Assembly (NCBI RefSeq): GCF_003206045.1
Contig: NZ_PZJM01000009.1
Location: 124,001 to 188,000 of the forward strand
DNA length: 64,000 nt
Direction of reading: 5' to 3'
Source: Salinicola lusitanus
GTDB lineage: Bacteria > Pseudomonadota > Gammaproteobacteria > Pseudomonadales > Halomonadaceae
Below are positions 10,754 through 19,476 of this stretch, one piece after another. Below the pieces are notes generated by a model. The model saw only the letters and a list, made by a program, of their open reading frames with translations, had not been told where the DNA came from and made no database searches. How positions within the stretch are numbered: position 1 is the stretch's first letter; every line of letters begins with the position of its first letter. Both the position numbers and the translations under genes were made by a program.

Positions 10754-12064
10754 ATGGCAGACTCTCTTTCGAAAACGGGCGAGCGACGGCCCCGCGCCCG
10801 ACCGATTCTGGGCTGCATCGCCGATGACTTCACCGGCGCTACCGATCTCGCCAGCCAGCTGGTCGGCGCCGGGATGCGCACGCTGCAGACCATCGGCACA
10901 CCCGACATACAGCTGGAAGCGGATGTCGATGCGGTAGTGGTGGCGCTGAAGTCGCGCACGATCCCTGCCAAGGACGCCATCGAACAATCGATCCGGGCGC
11001 TCGACTGGCTGCGCGAACAGGGCTGCGAGCAGTTCTACTTCAAGTACTGCTCGACCTTCGATTCGACCCCGGCGGGCAACATCGGCCCGGTCACCGAGGC
11101 GCTGATGGAAGCGCTGGAAACCGACTTCACCGTCGCCTGCCCGGCGCTGCCGGCCAATCGTCGCAGCGTGTTCAACGGCTATCTGTTCGCCAACGGCGTC
11201 CCGCTCAATGAAAGCGGCATGCAGGATCACCCGCTGACGCCGATGACCGACGCCAATCTGGTCCGCGTCCTCGGCGCCCAGACTCGCCACACCGTGGGCC
11301 TGATCGACTACACCACGCTACGCCAGGGTGATGCCGCCGTGAGCGCGCGCATCGAGGCGCTCCGAGCCGAGGGCGTCGGCATCGCGATCTGCGACGCCAT
11401 CGATAACGACGACCTGCTGGTGCTGGCCCGCGCCTGCCGCGAGCTGCCGCTGGTGACCGCGGGTTCCGGCCTGGCGCTGGGCTTGCCGGCCAATGTCGCC
11501 GAGCGCCTCGGCCATACCGAAGATGCCGCCCGGCTCGACCCCGTCGCGGGTCTCGAGGCGGTGCTGAGCGGCAGCTGTTCGCGGGCCACGCTGGTCCAGA
11601 TCGAACATGCCCGGCAGCACATGCCCAGCGTGCACCTCGACGCGCAGGCGCTGGCCGACGACTACCGGCGCGTCGTCGATGGCGCGCTGGAACACGCCGA
11701 AGCACATCTGGAGGCCGGTCCCGTGCTGATCTATGCCAGCGCCTCACCCGAGGAGGTGCGTCTTGCCCAGCAGCGACTCGGCGTGCAGGAGGCCGGCGAG
11801 CTGGTCGAGCACGCCATGGCCGAGATCGCCGCCGAGCTGGTCGGCCGGCTTGGCGTGCGCCGGTTGCTGGTGGCGGGTGGCGAGACCTCCGGCGCCGTGG
11901 TCGGCGCACTCGGCGTGCAGGGGCTGCGGATCGGTGAAAGCATCGACCCCGGCGTACCTTGGACGACCACCCTCGGTACCGACGAACCGCTGGCGCTGGC
12001 ACTCAAGTCCGGCAACTTCGGCGCCACCGATTTCATGACCAAAGCCTGGAAACTGATGCCATGA
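10754..12064 (+). CDS. otnK: 3-oxo-tetronate kinase OtnK
   Basis: The 436-residue protein is a four-carbon acid sugar kinase (DUF1537 family; separate N-terminal substrate and C-terminal nucleotide domains). The substrate domain opens GCIADDFTGATDLASQLV and includes FYFKYCSTFDSTPAGNIGP; the nucleotide domain has LLVAGGETSGAVV near the end. The enzyme phosphorylates 3-oxo-tetronate at C4. It begins 3 bases after ltnD and overlaps otnC by 4 bases, so the genes are translationally coupled. Confidence 0.92.
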   Translation: MADSLSKTGERRPRARPILGCIADDFTGATDLASQLVGAGMRTLQTIGTPDIQLEADVDAVVVALKSRTIPAKDAIEQSIRALDWLREQGCEQFYFKYCSTFDSTPAGNIGPVTEALMEALETDFTVACPALPANRRSVFNGYLFANGVPLNESGMQDHPLTPMTDANLVRVLGAQTRHTVGLIDYTTLRQGDAAVSARIEALRAEGVGIAICDAIDNDDLLVLARACRELPLVTAGSGLALGLPANVAERLGHTEDAARLDPVAGLEAVLSGSCSRATLVQIEHARQHMPSVHLDAQALADDYRRVVDGALEHAEAHLEAGPVLIYASASPEEVRLAQQRLGVQEAGELVEHAMAEIAAELVGRLGVRRLLVAGGETSGAVVGALGVQGLRIGESIDPGVPWTTTLGTDEPLALALKSGNFGATDFMTKAWKLMP

Positions 12065-12726
12065 CCGCGATTCACACTTCGACATCCGCAACCGAGAACC
12101 GCCTGCGCGAGGAGATTGCCGAGATCGGCCGCTCGTTCCGCAATCTGGGCATGGCGCCCGGCACCTCCGGCAATATCAGCGCCAAGCTCGAAGACGGCTG
12201 GCTGATGACACCGACCAACGCCAGCCTGGGCGCGCTGGATCCGGCGGAGATTTCCAAGCTCGACTGGGACGGCAACCTGCTCGCCGGCAAGCCGCCGACC
12301 AAGGAGTCCTTCCTGCACCGGGCCTTCTACGAACAGCGCCCGGATACCGGCGGCATCATCCATCTCCACGCCACGCACTCGGCGGCGGTCTCCTGTCTCA
12401 ACGGGCTCGACGAGCACTCCTGCCTGCCGCCGATCACGCCCTACTTCGTGATGCGGGTCGGCCGCTTGCCGCTGGTGCCCTACTATCGCCCGGGCGACGC
12501 CGCGCTGGGCGACGCCGTGCGCGACTACGCCGCCGATCATGCCGCGGTACTCCTGGCCAATCACGGCCCGGTGGTGGCGGGAAAGACCCTGGAAGCCGCG
12601 CGCAACGCCATCGAGGAGCTGGAGGAGACCGCCAAGCTCTATCTGCTGCTGCGTCAGCACGACGTGCGCACCCTGAACGAGAAGGAGATCGACGAACTGC
12701 GCGATGCGTTTGGCGCTCAGTGGTAG
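12061..12726 (+). CDS. otnC: 3-oxo-tetronate 4-phosphate decarboxylase OtnC
   Basis: This 221-residue protein is a class II (zinc) aldolase/adducin-family enzyme that decarboxylates 3-oxo-tetronate 4-phosphate to dihydroxyacetone phosphate. Expected elements are GTSGNISAKL near residue 35, the acidic KESFLHRAFYEQRP, the zinc histidines in IIHLHATHSAAVS, and LLANHGPVVAGK. The ATG at 12061 overlaps the otnK stop (ATGA). Upstream in-frame starts would lie inside otnK and are not used. Confidence 0.9.
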   Translation: MTAIHTSTSATENRLREEIAEIGRSFRNLGMAPGTSGNISAKLEDGWLMTPTNASLGALDPAEISKLDWDGNLLAGKPPTKESFLHRAFYEQRPDTGGIIHLHATHSAAVSCLNGLDEHSCLPPITPYFVMRVGRLPLVPYYRPGDAALGDAVRDYAADHAAVLLANHGPVVAGKTLEAARNAIEELEETAKLYLLLRQHDVRTLNEKEIDELRDAFGAQW

Positions 12727-12802
12727 CCGGAGCCTCGCCTCCGAGAACCGCACTACCGCGTCTTTCTACACACTATTGATGGGATAACCGAGGAATCAGG
12801 CC

Positions 12803-13609
12803 ATGCCGCGCTTCGCCGCCAATCTCAGCATGATGTTTAACGAAGTCCCGTTCATGGAGCGCTTCGCCAAGGCCGCCGCCAACGGTTTCGCCGGGGTCGA
12901 GTTCCTGTTCCCCTACGACTTCGAGCCCGACGCCATCGCCGCCGAGCTGAAGCGTCACGGGCTTGAGCAGGTGCTGTTCAACCTGCCGCCGGGCGACTGG
13001 GCTGCCGGCGAGCGCGGGCTGGCTGCCCTGCCCGGCCGCGAGGCGGAGTTTCGGGAAAGTGTCGATACCGCCATTCGCTATGCCAGTGTGTTGAACTGCC
13101 CGCGCCTGCACGCCATGGCCGGGCTGGTTCCGGAGGCCGCGACCGATGATGTTTCCCGTGAAACATTCTTCACTACGGCAAGGGAGATTTACCTGGAAAA
13201 TCTGAGGTTTGCAGCCAGAAAGCTTGCCGAGCACAACCTGACGCTGCTGATCGAGCCGATCAATACCCGCGACATGCCTGGCTACTTTCTCAATCACCAG
13301 GCCGATGGCCACGCCATTCTCGAGGAGTTGAACGAGCCCAACGTCAAGGTGCAGATGGATTTCTACCACACCCAGATCATGGATGGAGATATCTGGCAGA
13401 CCTATCAGCGCTATCGCGATGGCGTCGGCCATATCCAGATCGCCGGCGTACCCGAACGGCATGAGCCGGATACCGGCGAGGTCAACTACCCGTGGCTATT
13501 CGAGCAGCTCGACGAGAATGGCTATGACGGCTGGCTGGGTTGCGAATACAGACCGCGCCGGGAGACCGAGACAGGGTTGGCATGGTATCGCGCCTGGCAG
13601 CAGCGCTGA
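12803..13609 (+). CDS. otnI: 2-oxo-tetronate isomerase OtnI
   Basis: This 268-residue TIM-barrel protein belongs to the hydroxypyruvate isomerase (Hyi/OtnI) family. Motifs include [20 protein letters not shown] at the start, [13 protein letters not shown], the metal Glu in [31 protein letters not shown] and GCEYRPR at the end. OtnI interconverts 2-oxo- and 3-oxo-tetronate, joining the two dehydrogenases to OtnK. It lies 76 bases after otnC, with a small hairpin in the gap and GAGGAA before the ATG. Without the neighbours it could be read as hydroxypyruvate isomerase. Confidence 0.87.
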   Translation: MPRFAANLSMMFNEVPFMERFAKAAANGFAGVEFLFPYDFEPDAIAAELKRHGLEQVLFNLPPGDWAAGERGLAALPGREAEFRESVDTAIRYASVLNCPRLHAMAGLVPEAATDDVSRETFFTTAREIYLENLRFAARKLAEHNLTLLIEPINTRDMPGYFLNHQADGHAILEELNEPNVKVQMDFYHTQIMDGDIWQTYQRYRDGVGHIQIAGVPERHEPDTGEVNYPWLFEQLDENGYDGWLGCEYRPRRETETGLAWYRAWQQR

Positions 13610-13619
13610 CGGAGAGGGG

Positions 13620-14315
13620 TCAGTCGCCCTCGATCCATCGGATACCATCGTCTTCGATCACGATCCGGCGCTGCTTGTAGAGCCGGCCGATGGCCTGCTT
13701 GAAGGCATTCTTGCTGACCCCGAGGCGCGCCTTGATGACATCGGCCGGGCTCTTGTCGCCAAGGGCCAGGAACCCGTCATTGGCGGCCAGCGCTGCCAGC
13801 ACCTTGTCGCCGACCACATCCAGGCGTGCCTGCCCCGGCGGCAACAGCGAGAGATCCAGGCGCGCGTCGTCGCGCACCCGGCGCACATAGCCATCCAGAC
13901 GATCACCCCGGCGTAGCGGGCGCGACATGTCATCGTGATACAGCAGCCCCCAGAACCGGCTGTTGACCACCGCCTTGGCGCCCAGATCGGTCAAGTCCGA
14001 GATCACCAGCGACACGCGATCCCCCGTCTTCAGGCCTTCCGACTCATCCTGCAGGAACTTGTCGAGTTTCATGCTGGCCACCGGGCGCATGCGATCGTCG
14101 ACGTAGATCATCACCAGCACCCGCTTGCCCTCGTCGGGGCGAAAGCGCTGCTCGCCGAACGGCAGCAGCAGATCCTTGGGGCGGCCCCAGTTCAGGAAAG
14201 CGCCGATGTCATTGACCTTCGTCACGCGCAGATAGGCGACGTCACCCACGTTGACCTGCGATTCGGCAGCAGTGGGGGCATCGGCGGGAGCGTCGTCCCG
14301 AGGGGGGCGGGTCAT
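13620..14315 (-). CDS. CvfB-like S1 RNA-binding protein
   Basis: The 231-residue protein resembles the CvfB/YitL family: S1-like OB domains followed by a winged helix. The first S1 unit reads VGDVAYLRVTKVNDIGAFLN and DLLLPFGEQ; a later one VNSRFWGLLYHDDMSRPL and GDRLDGYVRRVRDDARLDLS; the C-terminal winged helix has GVSKNAFKQAIGRLYKQRRI. Relatives bind RNA and influence virulence or stress genes; the role here is unknown. The ATG at 14315 is preferred because the frame upstream is Arg-rich and lacks domain similarity. It is convergent with otnI with only 10 bases between stops. Confidence 0.8.
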   Translation of the reverse strand: MTRPPRDDAPADAPTAAESQVNVGDVAYLRVTKVNDIGAFLNWGRPKDLLLPFGEQRFRPDEGKRVLVMIYVDDRMRPVASMKLDKFLQDESEGLKTGDRVSLVISDLTDLGAKAVVNSRFWGLLYHDDMSRPLRRGDRLDGYVRRVRDDARLDLSLLPPGQARLDVVGDKVLAALAANDGFLALGDKSPADVIKARLGVSKNAFKQAIGRLYKQRRIVIEDDGIRWIEGD

Positions 14316-14622
14316 GGCGTACTCTGGCTGACAAGCGGTGGCTAGGAGGAACCCATTATGGCGGGCGCGGCGACGTGGAGCAAAGAGGTGGCGCTCGCCG
14401 CCCCTGGGGCCGTCTCGGCAGCAGCCTTGCCCCAGCATTCCCTGAACGCAGAAATAAGGTTTACACTATCGCCACGTCTCATGGCTTCGACCTTTGTATT
14501 AATCCCATCGATAGTCGAATTCACTACACGTGATTAGCAGACTAAAGAACAGGCTCCCATAATGTCATCACAGATTGAGGCCGAGAGGCCATCAGTAGAA
14601 AAGACATTTTGGAGGCCACACC
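14316..14622. other. Intergenic region, promoter of the small secreted protein
   Basis: About 300 bases with no gene that I can support. The part from 14440 on is AT-rich and holds a possible -10 element CATAAT at 14558-14563 and a GGAGG ribosome site about 10 bases before the ATG at 14623. Confidence 0.35.
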
Positions 14623-14994
14623 ATGAAAAATCGCATTCTCGCAGCCATCGCCATTGCCGTCGCCCTGCCCGCCGCCGCCCAGGCCAACAGCCTGACAGCC
14701 GAGCGTCATTTCGACCAGCAGAGCGAACCGCTCAGCATCGAGCAGACCGCGCAGTACCATGCGCTGCCGACCCGCTACAGCGTCGACACCGTCAACGGTG
14801 GCCACAGCGCCGCTGCCGACCAGGCTCTGCAGAACGTTGCCGACTCGACTCAACTGAGCACCGATGTTGATCCGTCCCATAACGGTCTGATCGGCGAAGG
14901 GCAGAGCGACGCCGCACGCCAGGCGCTGCGAAACGCCACCCAGTCCGTCAGCAATGACAAAGGCAATGTCGAAGTGAACTTCGCCAGCCTGTAA
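14623..14994 (+). CDS. Small secreted protein of unknown function
   Basis: The 123-residue product starts with a clear signal peptide (MKNRILAAIAIAVALPAAAQA) cut before NSLTAERHFD, so it should be periplasmic or secreted. The mature part of about 102 residues has no Cys, no membrane helix and two similar QxALQN/QALRN stretches (ADQALQNVADST and ARQALRNATQSV), each after a Ser-Asp/Ala-Ala segment. I do not recognise the family. Two degraded relatives follow directly downstream. A terminator closes the transcript 40 bases after the stop. Confidence 0.7.
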   Translation: MKNRILAAIAIAVALPAAAQANSLTAERHFDQQSEPLSIEQTAQYHALPTRYSVDTVNGGHSAAADQALQNVADSTQLSTDVDPSHNGLIGEGQSDAARQALRNATQSVSNDKGNVEVNFASL

Positions 14995-15034
14995 GTCTCC
15001 GCCTTCGGGCATGAAGACAGCGCTAGTCCATCAA

Positions 15035-15056
15035 GGGAGCCCTCGGCTCCCTTTTT
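15035..15056 (+). terminator. Rho-independent terminator
   Basis: A perfect 7-bp stem GGGAGCC/GGCTCCC with a 3-base loop is followed by five T. It ends the transcript of the small secreted protein gene. Confidence 0.85.
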
Positions 15057-15168
15057 GGTGTTTTCAGCTAAAGGAAGGGCAAACCCAGCCTCAAGATACA
15101 TTGGTGTCGACAGTCTGTTTCAGAGAGCTCTGTCAGCGGCCTGACAGGGATCATCCGACAATGACGTC

Positions 15169-15497
15169 ATGGATCGGCGCCCACTGCCCGCTTCTGCTCA
15201 GGCCAGCGATGCCATCAACGCTCTCTTCCCCGCACAGCGCGAAGCGCTCGACCTCGAGCGGACCGCTCAATACCCTGCGCTGCCGACCCGCGACAACGGC
15301 GAGCCCCTGATCGGCGGACACAGTGGCGCGGCCGCCCAGTTGTTGCGAAGCGTCGGCCACGCCACTGGCCATCAACGTTCCGGCAAGCCGTAATTCGCTG
15401 GTCGGTGAAAGGCAGAGTGATGCTGCAGCGCATGCATTACGGGGCAGCGCAGCTCGCCCCACGAGGCAGTGGCGAAGTCAGTTTCACCACGCTGTAA
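15169..15497 (+). pseudogene. Degraded tandem copy of the small secreted protein
   Basis: This stretch encodes a relative of the protein at 14623-14994 in three successive frames. Frame 1 gives ASAQASDAINALFPAQREAL and ERTAQYPALPTR...GGHSGAAAQLLRSV, matching AAAQANS...IEQTAQYHALPTR...GGHSAAADQALQNV. After about 15370 the match moves to the next frame (NSLVGERQSDAAAHALR against NGLIGEGQSDAARQALR), and near the end to the third (GEVSFTTL-stop against NVEVNFASL-stop). The signal peptide core is also lost. Two frameshifts and the damaged N terminus mark it as a pseudogene produced by tandem duplication. Confidence 0.75.
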
Positions 15498-15601
15498 GCT
15501 CGCTTATCCCTCCCCGAGCCGCTGGCGGCAAGATGCCAGTGGCGGCTCGTCGTTCTCCCGCCGTAGCGCCTTATTTTCCTTGCCATCCCTTCGGTACGCC
15601 G

Positions 15602-15622
15602 TCCGCCGAGCGCCATTTCGAC
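15602..15622 (+). repeat. Possible third remnant of the same gene family
   Basis: These bases encode SAERHFD, identical in six residues to TAERHFD at the mature N terminus of the protein at 14623, with a closely similar DNA sequence. Flanking similarity fades quickly. The surrounding gap 15498-15841 otherwise holds only the promoter region of the diguanylate cyclase gene. Confidence 0.35.
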
Positions 15623-15841
15623 GGTCATGGCCCAGGAAAAAATGCAATTGACCTGGGTGCCTTTACCCGAAACAAGTCATCAAAAACAGTCCCTTACCTT
15701 GCCAAAAAGCGTCATGGAAAATGGGGAAAAGAAATCGCATTCTCCTGCCTGAGAAATTTGACTACGCTGAATGTAAGGAAATATTACCAAGCCAGACCGT
15801 GGCTTGAATGGCTCAGGGACAGTAGGCGGGGAGTCGGTCTC

Positions 15842-16888
15842 ATGAAAATATGGATGAGGTCCATCAGAAATCGTTTGAGACGGGACTTCGTCCTTCGAGT
15901 CATCTCGCTTCTGGGTGTCTGCGAGACGCTTACCCTGCTACCGTTCAGTATTTACAGATTCGCTCAAGGCAGTTTCGAAAAAGGCATCTTCGACGGCATC
16001 TGCCTCCTCCTTATCCTCTGTATCGTCGGCTACTCCTGGTGGGCCGATGACAGCCAACGGGGTGGATTCATCCTGGCGAGCACCAGCGCTCTTTTTGCCG
16101 GGATAACTACCAATGTTCTCGGGCTCGTAGGCGTATTCTGGTCGTTCCCCATGATGCTGACGAATTTCTTTCTAACGGATGCCAGACGTGCACTCCTGAT
16201 CAACATCATCATGAGTATCGTGATGATTCCAATACTGCTGCAGTTCTCACCGCCCGAAAGTATTCTCTCCTTCATCGCGTCCAGCATCACGGCAAACAGC
16301 TGCGCCTATCTCTACGCCAGAAGGAGCGACCTGCAGCAGAAAGCCCTGAAGAGGCTTGCGACCCACGATGCCCTGACCGGCGCCCGCAACCGCCGATCAC
16401 TCGAGGAGTCACTGGCTCACGCCAGGCATAGACTGCTCGACGAAGGGCGACCCAGCTCTCTCATCCTCCTGGATCTGGACAATTTCAAGAGTGTCAACGA
16501 CCGTTTCGGACACGCCTATGGCGATGAGGTGCTGGCGAAATGCGCCAGTCTCATCCGCCGGAGTGTGAGGTTAGATGACTGTCTATTCCGCTTCGGCGGT
16601 GAGGAATTCGTACTAGTTCTGGCGGATATCGAAGAGATCCATGCTGTCAAAGTGGCGGAAGACCTGCGTGCGATTATCGCCAGCCGGCTTGGCGACCCTT
16701 CCTGCCAAATCACAACCTCCCTGGGTATTACCGGACTGCACCCTACCGACGATGTCAAGCGCTGGATGAAGAGAGCGGACGATGCACTCTACGAGGCAAA
16801 GCGTGGCGGTCGAAATCGTGCTGTTCTCAAAACCTGTGAAGAAGAAAGCAATAATAAATTGAATTCTAATCAGGTTAATTCTATATAA
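15842..16888 (+). CDS. Membrane diguanylate cyclase (GGDEF)
   Basis: This 348-residue protein has about five hydrophobic helices (residues 15-160) and a C-terminal GGDEF domain that makes cyclic di-GMP. The active site reads RFGGEEFVLVL; the domain entry is DALTGARNRRSLEE, and LDLDNFKSVNDRFGHAYGDE gives the Mg-binding Asp. An inhibitory I-site RLDD lies five residues before GGEEF, so product feedback is likely. The start at 15842 follows a GGGGAG ribosome site; the open frame further upstream covers the gene remnants described above. The gene is more AT-rich towards its 3' end. The input signal is unknown. Confidence 0.9.
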   Translation: MKIWMRSIRNRLRRDFVLRVISLLGVCETLTLLPFSIYRFAQGSFEKGIFDGICLLLILCIVGYSWWADDSQRGGFILASTSALFAGITTNVLGLVGVFWSFPMMLTNFFLTDARRALLINIIMSIVMIPILLQFSPPESILSFIASSITANSCAYLYARRSDLQQKALKRLATHDALTGARNRRSLEESLAHARHRLLDEGRPSSLILLDLDNFKSVNDRFGHAYGDEVLAKCASLIRRSVRLDDCLFRFGGEEFVLVLADIEEIHAVKVAEDLRAIIASRLGDPSCQITTSLGITGLHPTDDVKRWMKRADDALYEAKRGGRNRAVLKTCEEESNNKLNSNQVNSI

Positions 16889-17035
16889 GTAAAATCAATA
16901 TTTCCGAGAATCCCCTACCAAATACAGGACGACAATAATAGGAAAAACCTTTTGGCACTTTGCCAAATACAGTAAAATAACAATCACATTTCCACAGCTA
17001 TTATTGTTATTATCCACCCTCATGGTCTGACTTTT

Positions 17036-17060
17036 GCCCAGTTTCGGCTGGGCCTTTTTA
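17036..17060 (+). terminator. Rho-independent terminator
   Basis: Stem GCCCAG/CTGGGC with a 6-base loop, followed by CTTTTT. It lies 150 bases after the diguanylate cyclase gene in an AT-rich gap (16889-17122) with no gene. Confidence 0.7.
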
Positions 17061-17122
17061 TTGGCTGACCTCCTTAACATCTGATTAAAAAAACCTTCGG
17101 TTAAATCAATGAATTCGTTGCG

Positions 17123-17455
17123 TTATCGTGTCATCGATGCGCTACGCCCCTGCGGATGAGCATCGGTCTGCTCGGTCGAGCCTTCCGCGCCAGGCGGGTC
17201 CTCGGCGGCCAACGGGTCGCCGGCCGCCGCGAAGGGCGTCGTGGGACCGGCATTAGCCAGCAACCACGCGGCCGTGAAGGCACCCTCGCTTGCCTCGGCC
17301 ATTCTCGTCGCATGGTGGGTTTCACCGGTGTACTCCGTGCGGGGCAGCCGCTCCCGGCGTAGCCACTTGCAGACCGCCGACGGCGAGACCCCGCAGATCC
17401 GGGCGCAGCGTGACACGCCACCGAGTTGCTCGACCGCAAGACGGATCGCGCTCAT
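17123..17455 (-). CDS. Cro/YdaS-like HTH protein
   Basis: This 110-residue protein has a short N-terminal helix-turn-helix (AIRLAVEQLGGVSRCARICG then VSPSAVCKWLRRERLPRTEY) of the Cro/YdaS type. It is followed by a helix (MAEASEGAFTAAWLLANAG) and a disordered Pro/Glu tail. The ATG at 17455 is chosen over upstream codons because AAAGGGGG lies just before it and the HTH begins there. It is divergent from a CI-like gene with two operators between them, the usual layout of a phage-type switch. No other phage genes are nearby. Confidence 0.65.
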   Translation of the reverse strand: MSAIRLAVEQLGGVSRCARICGVSPSAVCKWLRRERLPRTEYTGETHHATRMAEASEGAFTAAWLLANAGPTTPFAAAGDPLAAEDPPGAEGSTEQTDAHPQGRSASMTR

Positions 17456-17471
17456 GACAACCCCCTTTACC

Positions 17472-17510
17472 TGTACTTCGAGTACATGATTATCAGGTAC
17501 TGAAAGTACA
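17472..17510. promoter_or_regulatory. Two operators between the Cro- and CI-like genes
   Basis: O1 TGTACTTCGAGTACA (17472-17486) and O2 GGTACTGAAAGTACA (17496-17510) share the pattern TGTAC-N5-GTACA with centres 24 bp apart. They sit in the divergent promoter gap and are the likely binding sites of one or both HTH proteins. Confidence 0.65.
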
Positions 17511-17535
17511 TTCAACCGGTGGGAACATTGAACCC

Positions 17536-18060
17536 ATGGTTCACACCGGTAACCGGGATGAGTTCAGCTCCCGACTTCACATGGCGCTCCGTCGCGCAGG
17601 CAAGGACGGCTATGGGATGGGCGCACGCCTGGCCCGAGCCATGCGTGTCACGCCCAAGGCCGCCAGCAAATGGCTGAACGGGGAAGCTCGCCCGGGCCAT
17701 GACAGAAAGGTCGCGCTGGCCCGTTGGCTCGGTATCCGTGAAGAGTGGCTAGACTACGGCCGGGGGGAGATGCTGAGAAGCGACACGCCGACGCCCCCTG
17801 ACGCCGACGCCGCCTCCCTGGATGTCCGCGAACCCTCCCCCACCCGCACTCGACAGCCGTCCGAGAGGTCCGCCGAGGCGCTGCGCCAGATAGAGCAGGC
17901 CGTATTGTCCGGCGAAATGGATGAAGCCGATCTACTGCTCCTCGAACAGATCGCCAGACGTCTCTCCAATCTCGAACACCAGCGATATCGCAGCGAAGAC
18001 GCCAGGGCGGACTACCTGGCAGCGACGAACGCCACGCCCCGATCCGACACCGAGGATTGA
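17536..18060 (+). CDS. CI-like HTH repressor without a peptidase domain
   Basis: This 174-residue protein has a lambda-repressor-like HTH (FSSRLHMALRRAGKDGYGM, ARLARAMRVTPKAASKWLNG, LARWLGIREEWLDYG). The YGMGARLA insertion and REEWLDYGRGEM ending are typical of prophage CI proteins. After a Pro-rich linker, the C-terminal half is a charged helix (EALRQIEQAVLSGEMDEADL, LLLEQIARRLSNLEHQ) that probably dimerises. There is no LexA-type Ser/Lys peptidase, so RecA-driven cleavage is unlikely. It is divergent from the Cro-like gene. Confidence 0.7.
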   Translation: MVHTGNRDEFSSRLHMALRRAGKDGYGMGARLARAMRVTPKAASKWLNGEARPGHDRKVALARWLGIREEWLDYGRGEMLRSDTPTPPDADAASLDVREPSPTRTRQPSERSAEALRQIEQAVLSGEMDEADLLLLEQIARRLSNLEHQRYRSEDARADYLAATNATPRSDTED

Positions 18061-18130
18061 CCCCACAGAGAGCGGTGCTCCCTCGTCAGACTTCATCGCC
18101 GTACGAAGTTTGTACTCAAGACCCCTTTTA

Positions 18131-18145
18131 TGTACATTTGGTACA
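18131..18145. promoter_or_regulatory. Third TGTAC-N5-GTACA operator
   Basis: TGTACATTTGGTACA repeats the pattern of the two operators at 17472-17510 and lies 35 bases before the next gene. That gene is therefore probably part of the same regulon. Confidence 0.6.
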
Positions 18146-18179
18146 CAAGCTATCTGCCGCGTCCCGTGTCGAGGATGAA

Positions 18180-18557
18180 ATGCATCGTTCCAGCCCCGAT
18201 GGTCTGCCTTTATCGGAAGACGACGGTCGCGCCCGACGGCGTCACACCACGGCCTTGCAGCGGTTCGACTACGCCAGTCATCAGATCGCCACCGCCTATG
18301 ATCTCCACATCTGCGAGGCGGGCGTGCCCGACGTGGAAACTCGCTACGGGGCCTGCCCCCGCCACGAGGGCGGGCGCTTGGCAGCCTATCACCCCTCGTT
18401 CCATGTACCTGGCAAGAACCACACTATCGTTATCGCCGATTGCCAATTCGATGAGGAGAACCTCGCCAAGGCCTGGATAGCCGACCGCATACGACAGCTC
18501 ATCCTCAGCCGGCGCGGCCAGCGGCTGCCACCGGCCAGATACCGCCGACGAGGCTAG
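18180..18557 (+). CDS. Hypothetical protein under the CI-like switch
   Basis: This 125-residue protein has no domain that I recognise. It contains YASHQIATAYDLHICEAGVP, a CPRHEGGRLAAYHPSFHVPG segment with Cys and several His, the hydrophobic strand HTIVIADC, and a basic C terminus. GAGGA precedes the ATG at 18180. One of the three shared operators lies just upstream. It might be the effector of the module, but nothing in the sequence shows its activity. Confidence 0.55.
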   Translation: MHRSSPDGLPLSEDDGRARRRHTTALQRFDYASHQIATAYDLHICEAGVPDVETRYGACPRHEGGRLAAYHPSFHVPGKNHTIVIADCQFDEENLAKAWIADRIRQLILSRRGQRLPPARYRRRG

Positions 18558-18624
18558 CCGGTCGGGCATCCGCGGACCACGCCCCTGTGGAAAGTCGCGG
18601 CTGAACGCTACCATCGTTCAGCCC

Positions 18625-19248
18625 TCAGCTATCCGGTCGTTTCATCGCCAACAGCCCCAGGCTGAAGAGCAGCATCAGGCTGCCGCTGGCACGGTTGAAC
18701 CACTGCATGGCTCTGCCGCTGCGCAGGTACTTGCCGATCCTGCTGCCCAGGACGGCATACACCGCGACTGCCAACACCTCCATCGCCAGAAACAGCGTCC
18801 CCAGGATCGTGAAGCTCAGGGCATAGTGATCGGGCGCGACGAACTGCGGAAGAAAGGCCGTGAAAATCAGAATCGCCTTGGGATTGCCGGCGGCGACCAG
18901 GAACTCCTGTCTCATCAGAGAGCCAACTGAACGGGGCACGGAATCCTCGAACTCCACGGCTCGTGGCGCGCCAAGCAACAGTTTCAACCCCAACCACGCC
19001 AGGTAGGCTGCGCCGATCCATTTGACGAGGGTGAAAAACCACATCGAGGTCGTCAGCAGCGTGCCGAGCCCGATACCGGCGATCGCGATCATGGGAATAA
19101 AGGCAGCGATGCGTCCAAGCGAAGCGATGACCGCCTTGAACGGGCCCACGCGCGCGGCGTTGGTCGTCGCCAGCAGATTGTTCGGCCCGAACGCCATGTT
19201 CAAGGCAAAACACGCCGGCAAGAACACGAGTAGGAATTCCCAATTCAT
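18625..19248 (-). CDS. LysE/RhtB-family amino-acid exporter
   Basis: This 207-residue membrane protein has six hydrophobic helices and the LysE/RhtB signature (FGPNNLLATTNAARVG near residue 25 in place of the usual PGPN). Other family stretches are YLAWLGLKLLLGAP, FLVAAGNPKAILIFTAFLPQFV and a C-terminal FNRASGSLMLLFSLGLL. Relatives export amino acids such as threonine, leucine or lysine; the substrate here is unknown. AAGGAG lies before the ATG at 19248. Confidence 0.88.
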   Translation of the reverse strand: MNWEFLLVFLPACFALNMAFGPNNLLATTNAARVGPFKAVIASLGRIAAFIPMIAIAGIGLGTLLTTSMWFFTLVKWIGAAYLAWLGLKLLLGAPRAVEFEDSVPRSVGSLMRQEFLVAAGNPKAILIFTAFLPQFVAPDHYALSFTILGTLFLAMEVLAVAVYAVLGSRIGKYLRSGRAMQWFNRASGSLMLLFSLGLLAMKRPDS

Positions 19249-19476
19249 GTTGCTCTCCTTGTTACCAGGCGTTCGAGGCCTGGGCGGCACCCTCGTCTCC
19301 TCCACGCTACCGGACAATCAGCCGACGGGCATCAGGCGCGGCGGATGGAACTGCCGATTGGTCGATCGCCTTGGATAGTGTTGTTCGGGCCAGGGGCATT
19401 ATCTGGCGAAGACGAATCACTAGACTGCTTCTTGTCATCGGGACATTCATCACACCGACTCACAAGGAGTGCCGTC

